Shown in pieces: positions 6,439 to 12,839 of a stretch of 13,042 nt of DNA. The notes under the pieces are model-generated. The model did not search any database, was not told where the DNA came from, and worked only from the letters and a program-made list of their open reading frames with translations. Source of the DNA: Lachnospiraceae bacterium UBA3287 (GTDB lineage Bacteria > Bacillota > Clostridia > Lachnospirales > Lachnospiraceae); assembly GCA_002362155.1 (NCBI GenBank), contig DETN01000185.1, positions 1 through 13,042 of the forward strand, given 5' to 3'. Within the stretch, counting starts at the first letter, position 1; every line of letters starts with the position of its first letter. The position numbers were made by a program, and so were the translations under genes.

Positions 6439-7932
6439 TTATTTCTTATTCCTGACTCTTCTGGACTGGCCTATGGCGCCCCTCTGGCATACCAGGGAGC
6501 AGAGGCCGCAGCCCACGCACCTGGCCCCGTTCACCCTGGGCTTCTTTGTCTGTTCGTTCCACAGGATGGCCTGGTGGCCTCCGTCCCTGCAGGAAATGAA
6601 GCAGCGGCCGCAGCCGATGCAGGCCTCTGTGTCTATGACGGGATAGACAATACTGTCCCTTTCCATCTCGTCGTTTTCCACCAGCTGGTCCACGGCGGCT
6701 CCCAGGAACTCTTCTATCTTTTTATAGCCCCTCTGGGCCATGTAAATCTGAAGGCCGCTTGTCAGATCGTCGATGATCCTGACTCCGTATTCCATGACCG
6801 CCGTGGTGACCTGGATGCTGCCGGCTCCCAGGAGGATGAATTCCACCGCGTCTCTCCAGGTGCGTACTCCGCCCATGCCGGAGATATGGCAGCCCTTTAT
6901 GCCCTCCTGTCCCGCCATTTCCGCGATGAAGCGCAGAGCGATGGGCTTGACCGCCGCACCGGAATAGCCGCCCAGCATGGACCGTCCGTGGACGGAAGGG
7001 TGGGGGACCTGGGTATCGATGTTGACTCCGGTGATGGACTTGATGGTATTGATGGCGGCGATCCCGTCCGCCCCGCCTTCCATGGCAGCCAGGGCGGGCA
7101 CTCTCATGTCCGTGATATTGGGCGTCATCTTGGCCAGAACGGGAAGGACGGTGCCTCTCCTGACGGCCCTGGTATAGCGTCTGACCGTATCTGGATCCTG
7201 GCCCACGTCGGACCCGGTCCCCTTTTCCTCCATGTTGGGACAGGAGAAGTTGCACTCCACCACGTCGGCTCCGGCCTCTTCCACGGCTCTGGCCAGGTAT
7301 TCCCACTCCTCCTCGTTCCTGCCCATGATGGAAGCGATGATGACTTTGCCGGGATAGTTCTTTTTCAGTCTCCGGAAGCATTCCAGGTTCTCCTCCAGGG
7401 AATGGTCCGAGAGCTGTTCGATGTTCTTAAAGCCCAGCCAGTCTCCCGAAGAGGACTTCAGGGCCGAAAAGCGGGGGGAAGCCTCGCGGATGTCCATCAG
7501 GCACAGGGTCTTGAAGCAGACGCCGGCCCAGCCCGCCTCGAAGGCTCTGGCACACATCTCATAGGAGCTGGCCACTACGGAGGAGGACAGAAGGAAGGGG
7601 TTTTCCAGCCTGACTCCGCAGATATCGCAGGACAGATCCACCTTATCCGCTTCTGCCCTTCCTTCCAGAAGGGGCCTGTCCTTCTCCAGCGATTCCATGA
7701 TCCCCGGGATATCCAGGTGCAGGGGGCAGAACTCCCTGGCTCTTTCCATGGCCTCTTTGTCATAATCCTCAGGAAGGAGGGCTGCCGCCTCCTCCATGTT
7801 GTCGAAATACAGGGCCCTCAGGATCCTGGCCGGATCCGGTTCGGGGCAGGCCCTGCTGCAGGCCGCGTCATGACACAGCATGCACTCTGCGATCTTTTTT
7901 CCCTGTCGGACTGCTGCTTTCTCTGTAAGCAT
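6439..7932 (-). CDS. preA: PreA-like dihydropyrimidine dehydrogenase subunit with N-terminal Cys-rich region
   Basis: 497 aa, longer than E. coli PreA (about 410). Residues about 101-420 form the FMN-binding DHODH-like barrel: ENPFLLSSS at 110-118, ECNFSCPNM at 226-234, LAKMTPNITDM at 266-276, GADGIAAINT at 287-296, SGMGGVRTW at 351-359. The C-terminus carries two [4Fe-4S] ferredoxin motifs (Cys438/441/444/448 and Cys472/475/478/482). An extra N-terminal stretch has Cys17, Cys20, Cys25, Cys29 followed by Pro and later CPLHLDIPG (69-77), resembling the Fe-S entry domain of PreT/GltD. The family reduces uracil and thymine with NADH through PreT. No preT is visible, so the electron partner is unknown and the substrate may differ. 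The ATG at 7932 is chosen because AAAGGAG lies 5 nt upstream and a promoter lies inside the longer open frame. Confidence 0.85.
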   Translation of the reverse strand: MLTEKAAVRQGKKIAECMLCHDAACSRACPEPDPARILRALYFDNMEEAAALLPEDYDKEAMERAREFCPLHLDIPGIMESLEKDRPLLEGRAEADKVDLSCDICGVRLENPFLLSSSVVASSYEMCARAFEAGWAGVCFKTLCLMDIREASPRFSALKSSSGDWLGFKNIEQLSDHSLEENLECFRRLKKNYPGKVIIASIMGRNEEEWEYLARAVEEAGADVVECNFSCPNMEEKGTGSDVGQDPDTVRRYTRAVRRGTVLPVLAKMTPNITDMRVPALAAMEGGADGIAAINTIKSITGVNIDTQVPHPSVHGRSMLGGYSGAAVKPIALRFIAEMAGQEGIKGCHISGMGGVRTWRDAVEFILLGAGSIQVTTAVMEYGVRIIDDLTSGLQIYMAQRGYKKIEEFLGAAVDQLVENDEMERDSIVYPVIDTEACIGCGRCFISCRDGGHQAILWNEQTKKPRVNGARCVGCGLCSLVCQRGAIGQSRRVRNKK

Positions 7933-8014
7933 TGCTGCTCCTTTCTTCCCCTGGGGGCATGTAAAAAGAGATTTTCCGAAGAAAGTCTCCGAATTCCGTT
8001 TACTCCTATACTCT

Positions 8015-8043
8015 ATTATAAACGCTGGTGAGACCTGTGAGAA
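8015..8043 (-). promoter_or_regulatory. Promoter of the PreA-like gene
   Basis: On the minus strand, TTCTCA (8043-8038) and a perfect TATAAT (8020-8015) are separated by 17 nt. Transcription would start near 8008, leaving a 5' leader of about 76 nt. Because it lies downstream of the ATG at 8085, it argues against that longer start. Confidence 0.7.
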
Positions 8044-8069
8044 GAAGGGAAGCAGGGGAAGGTCCCGGC

Positions 8070-8101
8070 CATATATGCTCTGCATATGCCATGCATATAT
8101 G
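8070..8101. repeat. Cluster of short AT palindromes in the divergent preA-murA region
   Basis: Three self-complementary blocks sit close together: CATATATG (8070-8077), GCATATGC (8082-8089) and CATATATG (8094-8101). The cluster is symmetric about the middle block and lies between the divergent preA-like and murA promoters, upstream of both. It could be an operator array or a cruciform-prone spacer. Outer GGGGAAG/CTTCCCC arms flank it. Further right, an 8-base C run (8156-8163) is the only other striking element in this 406-base gap apart from the promoters and the murA leader hairpin. Confidence 0.35.
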
Positions 8102-8184
8102 TCTGCGGCTTGCCCGGCATATCTTCCCCTCTTCCGCTTTGTCCACTTCCTGCCTCCCCCCCCAAAGTAAACAGACTATGCTTA

Positions 8185-8193
8185 TGATATTAT
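8185..8193 (+). promoter_or_regulatory. Candidate extended -10 promoter of murA
   Basis: TGATATTAT matches a TGn-extended -10 (TATTAT, one mismatch to consensus). No good -35 is visible. Transcription from here would give a leader of about 140 nt containing the 8280-8314 hairpin. Another TATGAT at 8208-8213 is an alternative -10, so the exact promoter is uncertain. Confidence 0.4.
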
Positions 8194-8279
8194 CTTAAGA
8201 AATAGGATATGATAGATGATGAGTATGAGCACACAGGGCAGGCCGCGGGGGCCTTCCCGCAATGAATAAAGATGATTTC

Positions 8280-8314
8280 CGTCCCGCCCGGATGCTTTTT
8301 CAGAGGGCGGGACG
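8280..8314 (+). promoter_or_regulatory. Stable hairpin in the murA leader
   Basis: A perfect 10-bp GC-rich stem (CGTCCCGCCC and GGGCGGGACG) around a 15-nt loop ends 24 nt before the murA start codon. No T-run follows, so it is not a terminator. It could tune translation or stabilise the message. It does not match a riboswitch I recognise. Confidence 0.5.
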
Positions 8315-8338
8315 CTTCCCATATATGAAAGAGGACAT

Positions 8339-9646
8339 ATGACAGCATATTATAAAGTGGAGGGCGGCAGCGCCCTTTACGGCGACGTTACCATTTCAGG
8401 TGCAAAGAACGCGGCTCTGCCCATTATCGCGGCATCCGTCATGACCGGGGAGAGCGTGACCATCGGCAACGTCCCGGACATCACGGATATCCGGATCATG
8501 CTGGAGGCCGTTGAGGCCATCGGCGCATCCGTGGAGAGGCTTGACCGCCATACCTTCCGCATCTGCGGGAAAGACGTCGACCCATCCATAAAAGCAGACA
8601 CGGAAGGCCTCCACACCATCCGTTCCTCCTACTACCTCCTTGGGGCCCTGCTTGGCAGATTCAGGCAAGCCGCCGTAGCCCTTCCAGGCGGAGACGATAT
8701 CGGAAGCCGCCGGATGAACCTGCACGAAAAGGGCTTCAGGGCCCTGGGCGCTGAGATCTCCTACGACGTTCCCGGTCTTGCCCGGGTCAGGGCAGACGCT
8801 CTTAAGGGCGCTCCCATCTATCTGGATACGGCTTCCGTTGGAGCCACCATGAACATCATTATGGCCGCCGTCATGGCTGAGGGCGTGACCACCATCGATA
8901 ATCCCGCCAGGGAGCCCCATATCGTGGATCTTGCCAACTTCCTCAATCAGATGGGGGCAAATATCCGGGGCGCCGGCACCGACACTGTCAGGATCACCGG
9001 CGTGCCCTCCCTGCACGGTACTTCCTATTCCATCATCCCAGACCAGATCGAGGCGGGGACCTTTATGATCGCCGGCGCGGCCACCAGAGGGGACATTACC
9101 CTCCGCGGCGTCATCCCCAAGCACATGGAATCCATTTCCGCAAAGCTCAGAGAGACCGGCTGCACGGTCACCTGTGAAAAGGACGCCATCCGGGTCTTTG
9201 CCTCCGCAAGGCCGGAAAAGACCAACGTCACCACCCTTCCCTATCCCGGCTTTCCCACGGACATGCAGCCCATGATGACGGTCCTCCTGGGCCTTTCAAA
9301 AGGCGTCTCCACCGTTACGGAGAACGTGTTCGACAGCCGCTTCCGCTACATCGGGGAGCTCTGCAGAATGGGCGCCTGCATGCGGGTCTTCGGCAAGACC
9401 GCCGTTGTCGAAGGGGTGGAAGCCTACAGGGGTGCCCGCCTCACGGTGCCTGACATCCGGGCCGGGGCAGCCCTGGTCATTGCGGCCATGTGCGCAGACG
9501 GGGTCTCCGAGATCAGGGACATCGGCCATATCGAGCGGGGCTACGAGGATTTCCCCGAAAAGCTCTCCGCCCTGGGAGCCAGGATCGAAAGGGCAGAGTC
9601 GGATCCCCAGCCCCAGGATTTTCTCCGCACAGGCGATGTGGTATAG
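8339..9646 (+). CDS. murA: MurA, UDP-GlcNAc 1-carboxyvinyltransferase with Asp in place of the catalytic Cys
   Basis: First committed enzyme of peptidoglycan synthesis: it transfers enolpyruvate from PEP to UDP-GlcNAc in the cytosol. At 435 aa it is the normal length. Landmarks (E. coli numbering in brackets): Lys23-Asn24 in SGAKNAALP (Lys22-Asn23), Arg95 in HTIRSSYYLLG (Arg91), Arg124 (Arg120), an Asp in PGFPTDMQ (Asp305), VPDIRAGAAL (Arg371), and HIERGYEDFPEKL near the C-terminus (Arg397). The catalytic loop reads LPGGDDIGSRRMNLHEKG, so the residue aligned with Cys115 is Asp119, and the usual RPIDLH/RPVDLH is RRMNLH. Asp at this site keeps activity and blocks fosfomycin alkylation in known enzymes. 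The start ATG has AGAGG very close upstream (4 nt). It is the only plus-strand gene, apparently monocistronic, with a strong terminator. A second, Cys-type copy elsewhere is possible. Confidence 0.95.
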   Translation: MTAYYKVEGGSALYGDVTISGAKNAALPIIAASVMTGESVTIGNVPDITDIRIMLEAVEAIGASVERLDRHTFRICGKDVDPSIKADTEGLHTIRSSYYLLGALLGRFRQAAVALPGGDDIGSRRMNLHEKGFRALGAEISYDVPGLARVRADALKGAPIYLDTASVGATMNIIMAAVMAEGVTTIDNPAREPHIVDLANFLNQMGANIRGAGTDTVRITGVPSLHGTSYSIIPDQIEAGTFMIAGAATRGDITLRGVIPKHMESISAKLRETGCTVTCEKDAIRVFASARPEKTNVTTLPYPGFPTDMQPMMTVLLGLSKGVSTVTENVFDSRFRYIGELCRMGACMRVFGKTAVVEGVEAYRGARLTVPDIRAGAALVIAAMCADGVSEIRDIGHIERGYEDFPEKLSALGARIERAESDPQPQDFLRTGDVV

Positions 9647-9673
9647 GGATCCTTCTTAATCAGCATACATAAG

Positions 9674-9720
9674 CAGGGCGCAGCCGGAAGATCTTACCGG
9701 CTGCGCCCTGTTATTCTTTT
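9674..9720 (+). terminator. Intrinsic terminator of murA
   Basis: A perfect 14-bp stem (CAGGGCGCAGCCGG at 9674-9687 and CCGGCTGCGCCCTG at 9697-9710) with a 9-nt loop, followed by TTATTCTTTT. It lies 27 nt after the murA stop codon and also separates murA from the convergent FUSC-HAD gene. An imperfect ATGGGGAA/TTCCCAT hairpin at about 9731-9747 abuts the FUSC-HAD stop and may serve the minus strand. Confidence 0.93.
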
Positions 9721-9746
9721 AGTGTAACTTATGGGGAAAGTTCCCA

Positions 9747-11093
9747 TTAAAAATGAAATATATTCCTCCATCCCCTGAGGCTGACGGGTTCATATCGTTT
9801 TTTGAGCTCTCTGACCAGATTTCCTCCGCCCCCGTCGGGGATCACCACGTCGCACTCTCCCTTTCTGACCCCGAAAAAGACGGACCGGGGAGCGCCTGTA
9901 AAACGCCTCAGCTCCTCCAGCATGTCCCTGCGGCTGGCTCTTGCGGAATAGATCCTCAGGATCTTTTCTCCCTCCCGGCAGTCGAAGTTATCGAAAGCGG
10001 TCCGGATCCGGGGAGCGAAGTCCTGGTCTTCAAGTTCCTTACAGAGAGCCTCCACTCTTTCGGCCCTGTCGATCACCATAAAATACAGAACGTTGTCGGT
10101 CAGATCCTCCTCCGCGGATACATAGTTGCGGTAGGGGGATCCTTTCTTTTTCAGGTAGAGATGATACAGGGCATCCTGCGGCGAACCCTTCTCCGGCGGG
10201 GGGCCTGAGATCTTAAGTCCTCTGGTGTAGATGACCAGAAGGTTTTCCTCCACCCGGTTGATGTTGTAGGGGAAGCCCTTTTCCGCCAGGAAGGCGGCCG
10301 TCCCTGCGGCCGTCTCCTCATCCATCTTTACCGTCTTCACATAGGTCATCTCCTCCATGTCATAGAGGCAGGCGCCGTCCATGGCAATGATGGGGATCTT
10401 CAGCCCGATGCCCTTTGTCAGTTCCCGCACCGTGGCAGGGGTCTGCTTTGTGGAAACGGAGAAGCGGCAGCCGTCTTTTATAAAGCGGTTGAGCTGGATC
10501 CTGGTAAAGGGGGACAGATTCCTGTCCTCCCGGAAAAGGACATGATCCACCCCCGAGACAAAGAGGGTCTCCCGGTCCCTGGTCCTGGGCAGGTGGAGGC
10601 AGTTGGCCAGGACGGCGACGCCCACACCTATGATGGTATCCATGGTCCTGTTGAAAATAAAGATAAAGGGGTTGGCGTCCCCGATGTGGTTCATGATGAT
10701 GCTTAAAAAGACCACCGTCGTAAAGTAGGAGGACTCCGTGATCCTTAAAAGCACCGTGGAATAGAGAACGACGCCGGCAAAAAGGACCAGAGTCATGTAG
10801 TAGGCAGGGGTATCCTGGAAGGTGGACCGGTCTCCCGACAGATACAGGGACCCGATCAGGACCACGCCTCCCCAGAAGGCCCCCACAAGGGTCCCGGTAA
10901 TGCGTTTCTTTCCCACCTTGAGCATGTTGGCGGTATAGGGCTGGATGCACTGGAGGGCCGCAATGATGGAGTAGAAAGGCGTTCCTCTCCGGCCTCTTAA
11001 GAAGTAAATGATAAAGCATAAAAAGACGGCCAGCACGGACCGCAGGATCCTCTGTCCCAGCAGGGGGAAGTGTCTTTTCCGGATCTGATTCAT
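9747..11093 (-). CDS. FUSC (aromatic acid exporter-like) membrane domain fused to a degenerate HAD-like domain
   Basis: 448 aa. The N-terminal part (about 14-170) is a FUSC/ArAE-type domain with hydrophobic segments near 14-32, 40-52, 65-85, 97-116, 121-134 and 150-166 and the GTPFYSIIAALQ and KVGKKRITGTLVGAFWG signatures. From about 176 it resembles a Cof-type (IIB) HAD phosphatase: LFVSGVDHVLF, a motif II-like FSVSTKQT at 211-218, IIAMDGACLYD at 235-245, and a closing FFGVRKGECDVVI (406-418). The nucleophile Asp pair of motif I reads Ser180/Val182, the motif III Lys region reads SARASRR, and GDxxND reads GVRKGECD. It is therefore probably a non-catalytic HAD fold used for sensing or assembly. 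The start ATG overlaps the MATE stop (ATGA), with GAGGTG 5 nt upstream. It is likely an exporter of aromatic or amphipathic acids; the substrate is unknown. Confidence 0.8.
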   Translation of the reverse strand: MNQIRKRHFPLLGQRILRSVLAVFLCFIIYFLRGRRGTPFYSIIAALQCIQPYTANMLKVGKKRITGTLVGAFWGGVVLIGSLYLSGDRSTFQDTPAYYMTLVLFAGVVLYSTVLLRITESSYFTTVVFLSIIMNHIGDANPFIFIFNRTMDTIIGVGVAVLANCLHLPRTRDRETLFVSGVDHVLFREDRNLSPFTRIQLNRFIKDGCRFSVSTKQTPATVRELTKGIGLKIPIIAMDGACLYDMEEMTYVKTVKMDEETAAGTAAFLAEKGFPYNINRVEENLLVIYTRGLKISGPPPEKGSPQDALYHLYLKKKGSPYRNYVSAEEDLTDNVLYFMVIDRAERVEALCKELEDQDFAPRIRTAFDNFDCREGEKILRIYSARASRRDMLEELRRFTGAPRSVFFGVRKGECDVVIPDGGGGNLVRELKKRYEPVSLRGWRNIFHF

Positions 11094-12448
11094 AGGGGCA
11101 CCTCAGTATTTTTTCTTTTCCAGCTCCTCCTGCGGATCAGCCAGTAGGTCACTTCCGTAATGCAGCAGGCCGTCCATCCCACGGGATAGCCCAGGCCCAC
11201 CAGGATGGGAATATTGGCCACATAGCGGGTCACCAGGAAAAGATAGGTCTGTCGGACCGCTACGAAGCAGGTCAGCATGATGACCATGGGGCCTCTGGCG
11301 TCTCCTCTTCCCCTGAGGGCCCCTGCCAGCACATGGTTGACCGTATTGCACATGAGGAAGAAGACATTGGTCCGGAGGAAAAGAACGCCGGCATCAATGA
11401 CCGAACGGTCCCTGGTAAAGAGGCCGGTGGCGGGAGCGGCGAACAGATAGAGAAGGGCCGCGATGGCCCCGGTCACGCTGACGGCAAGTACGACGGTGGT
11501 GGAGGTCCCCCGGTCCGCCCTTTCATAGTCGCCGGCCCCTATGTTCTGGCTGACAAAGGTGGTGGCTGCCATGGCCATGGACTGGATGGGCAGCATAATG
11601 AACTGGTCCAGCTTATTGTAGCAGGACCAGCCCGCCATGACGCTGGAACCGAAATGGTTGACATAGGACTGGACGAAAACGTTGGAAAAAGAGGTAATGA
11701 CCGACTGGATAGCAGCCGGCATGCCTATGGAAAAGATCCTGACCGTGATATGGGGATCGATCCTGAGGTCCCTGCGGCTCAGTCTGTATATCTCTCCGGT
11801 AGTGGTCAGAAGAAGCAGGATCAGGACTGCCGAAATCATCTGGGATATGACAGTGGCCCAGGCCACCCCCGCGACACCCATATGGAAGCCCACTACGAAT
11901 AAAAGGTCCAGAAAGATGTTGATGAAGGTGGTCAGGATCAGAAAGAGCAGGGGCCTGACCGTGTCTCCCACGGCCCGCAGGATGCCGGAGCCCATGTTGT
12001 AGATGAGAAGGCCCGAAATGCCGGCCAGATAGATGGTCAGATAGACCGTGGCGTCGGAAAAGACGTCGTCAGGGGTGGACATAAAGACCAGCATGGGCTT
12101 TACCCCCAGGACGCCCACTACGGTAAAGATGACCGACAGAAGGAAAGTCAGGGCCATGGTGGTCCCGATGGCGTCGTGAAGCTTCTCCTCTTCCTGGGCT
12201 CCGAAGTACTGGGCGATCAGAACGCCCGCGCCCACGGAAAAGCCGTTGAAAAAGAAGACGAACATGTTGGTGATCATGGTGGTGGAGCCCACCGCCGCCA
12301 GAGCCTCCTTGCCTACGAAATTGCCCACCACGATGGAGTCCACCGTGTTGTAGAGCATCTGGAAGGCATTGCCCAGCATAAGGGGAAGGGAAAAACCAAT
12401 GACCTGGGTAAGAATAGGGCCCCGGGTCATATTTCTTGTTCTGCTCAA
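11090..12448 (-). CDS. MATE family multidrug efflux transporter (TTG start)
   Basis: 452-aa inner-membrane Na+- or H+-driven antiporter with the usual MATE length and about 12 hydrophobic segments in two halves. Family signatures are the opening GPILTQVIGFSLPLMLGN, the QMLYNTVDSIVVGNFVG segment of helix 1-2, NMGSGILRAVGD near 150, and the second-half equivalents IGMPAAIQSV, MAATTFVSQNIGAGD and LAGALRGRGDARGPM. The start is TTG at 12448: GGAGG lies 9 nt upstream, whereas the next in-frame ATG (codon 7) is too far from it. An out-of-frame ATG lies immediately after the GGAGG; its 3-codon frame ends in a TGA overlapping the TTG (TTGA). The gene is first in a two-gene operon: its stop overlaps the FUSC-HAD start by 4 bases. 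Substrate cannot be told from sequence. Confidence 0.95.
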   Translation of the reverse strand: MSRTRNMTRGPILTQVIGFSLPLMLGNAFQMLYNTVDSIVVGNFVGKEALAAVGSTTMITNMFVFFFNGFSVGAGVLIAQYFGAQEEEKLHDAIGTTMALTFLLSVIFTVVGVLGVKPMLVFMSTPDDVFSDATVYLTIYLAGISGLLIYNMGSGILRAVGDTVRPLLFLILTTFINIFLDLLFVVGFHMGVAGVAWATVISQMISAVLILLLLTTTGEIYRLSRRDLRIDPHITVRIFSIGMPAAIQSVITSFSNVFVQSYVNHFGSSVMAGWSCYNKLDQFIMLPIQSMAMAATTFVSQNIGAGDYERADRGTSTTVVLAVSVTGAIAALLYLFAAPATGLFTRDRSVIDAGVLFLRTNVFFLMCNTVNHVLAGALRGRGDARGPMVIMLTCFVAVRQTYLFLVTRYVANIPILVGLGYPVGWTACCITEVTYWLIRRRSWKRKNTEVPL

Positions 12449-12537
12449 AAATCCATACCTCCGACCGATCCGGCATATAGCTTTTTCCGGATCCTTCTAC
12501 TTTACCATAACACTGACCGGGCTGCTTTCATAATTAA

Positions 12538-12566
12538 ATTTTGTTTTGGTTTGTTTTGGATGACAA
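12538..12566 (-). promoter_or_regulatory. Candidate promoter of the MATE/FUSC-HAD operon
   Basis: On the minus strand, TTGTCA (12566-12561, one mismatch) and CAAAAT (12543-12538, two mismatches) are separated by exactly 17 nt, within an A-rich stretch. Transcription would start near 12531, leaving a leader of about 83 nt before the TTG start. Confidence 0.5.
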
Positions 12567-12599
12567 CAGAAATCTCAACAGCCGTCTGCAGGCAAAACA

Positions 12600-12631
12600 G
12601 CTATGAAGATGAAATGACTTTTCTTCATAGC
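12600..12631. repeat. 10-bp inverted repeat upstream of the MATE promoter
   Basis: GCTATGAAGA (12600-12609) and TCTTCATAGC (12622-12631) are perfect arms around a 12-nt spacer. On the minus strand the second arm is followed by TGTTTTG, so a weak terminator for a transcript from the right is possible; an operator for the MATE operon is the alternative. Apart from this and the MATE promoter, nothing convincing was found between 12449 and 12790. Confidence 0.4.
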
Positions 12632-12794
12632 CGGGGAAAGCACTATAAAGCAGAATGTTTTGGGATTTGCCGACTTTATTCTGTGTATGAGGGATCTTCT
12701 TGAATGTCAGGATAAGGCCTGCAATATAGCCTTGCATAGGAGCCTTACGAATATCCTGTTTCCGCCTTCCCTGCATCCCAGATTACATTGCCTT

Positions 12795-12839
12795 TCCTAA
12801 AATGAAAAAACGGTCCGTATAAACCGTTTTTTCTTAGGA
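12795..12839. terminator. Strong bidirectional terminator
   Basis: A perfect 11-bp stem, GAAAAAACGGT (12804-12814) and ACCGTTTTTTC (12823-12833), with an 8-nt loop, is extended by TCCTAA/TTAGGA outer arms across a 3-nt one-sided AAT bulge (12801-12803). T-runs are present on both strands. On the minus strand it reads into TTTTTTCATTTT. No complete gene lies next to it, so it marks the boundary between this gene block and the next one to the right. Confidence 0.8.

Noticed and set aside
7180..7240. Possible loss of the catalytic Cys of dihydropyrimidine dehydrogenase (pig DPD Cys671 position reads Val in GSDVGQDP)
   Set aside because: From memory, E. coli PreA has the same GSDVGQ pattern, so this is likely a normal bacterial variation and not a decayed enzyme. 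An alignment would settle it.
6406..8031. 541-codon open frame on the plus strand
   Set aside because: Fully antisense to the PreA-like gene; its translation is low in recognisable motifs, whereas the minus strand shows a flavin barrel and ferredoxin Cys motifs.
7933..8085. Longer N-terminus for the PreA-like protein starting at 8085
   Set aside because: A TATAAT promoter with a 17-nt spacer lies inside this stretch, and an AAAGGAG ribosome site precedes the ATG at 7932.
8156..8163. Eight-base C run as a phase-variation tract
   Set aside because: It lies upstream of the predicted murA promoter elements and outside any coding frame, and eight bases is a modest length in GC-rich DNA.
12069..12476. 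135-codon minus-strand open frame overlapping the MATE start
   Set aside because: It is in a different frame from the MATE protein and has no domain; the MATE frame has the good Shine-Dalgarno and strong family motifs.
12534..12776. 80-codon minus-strand open frame upstream of the MATE gene
   Set aside because: No ribosome site at a proper distance, no recognisable domain, and it overlaps the predicted MATE promoter and a 10-bp hairpin. Not supported as a gene.
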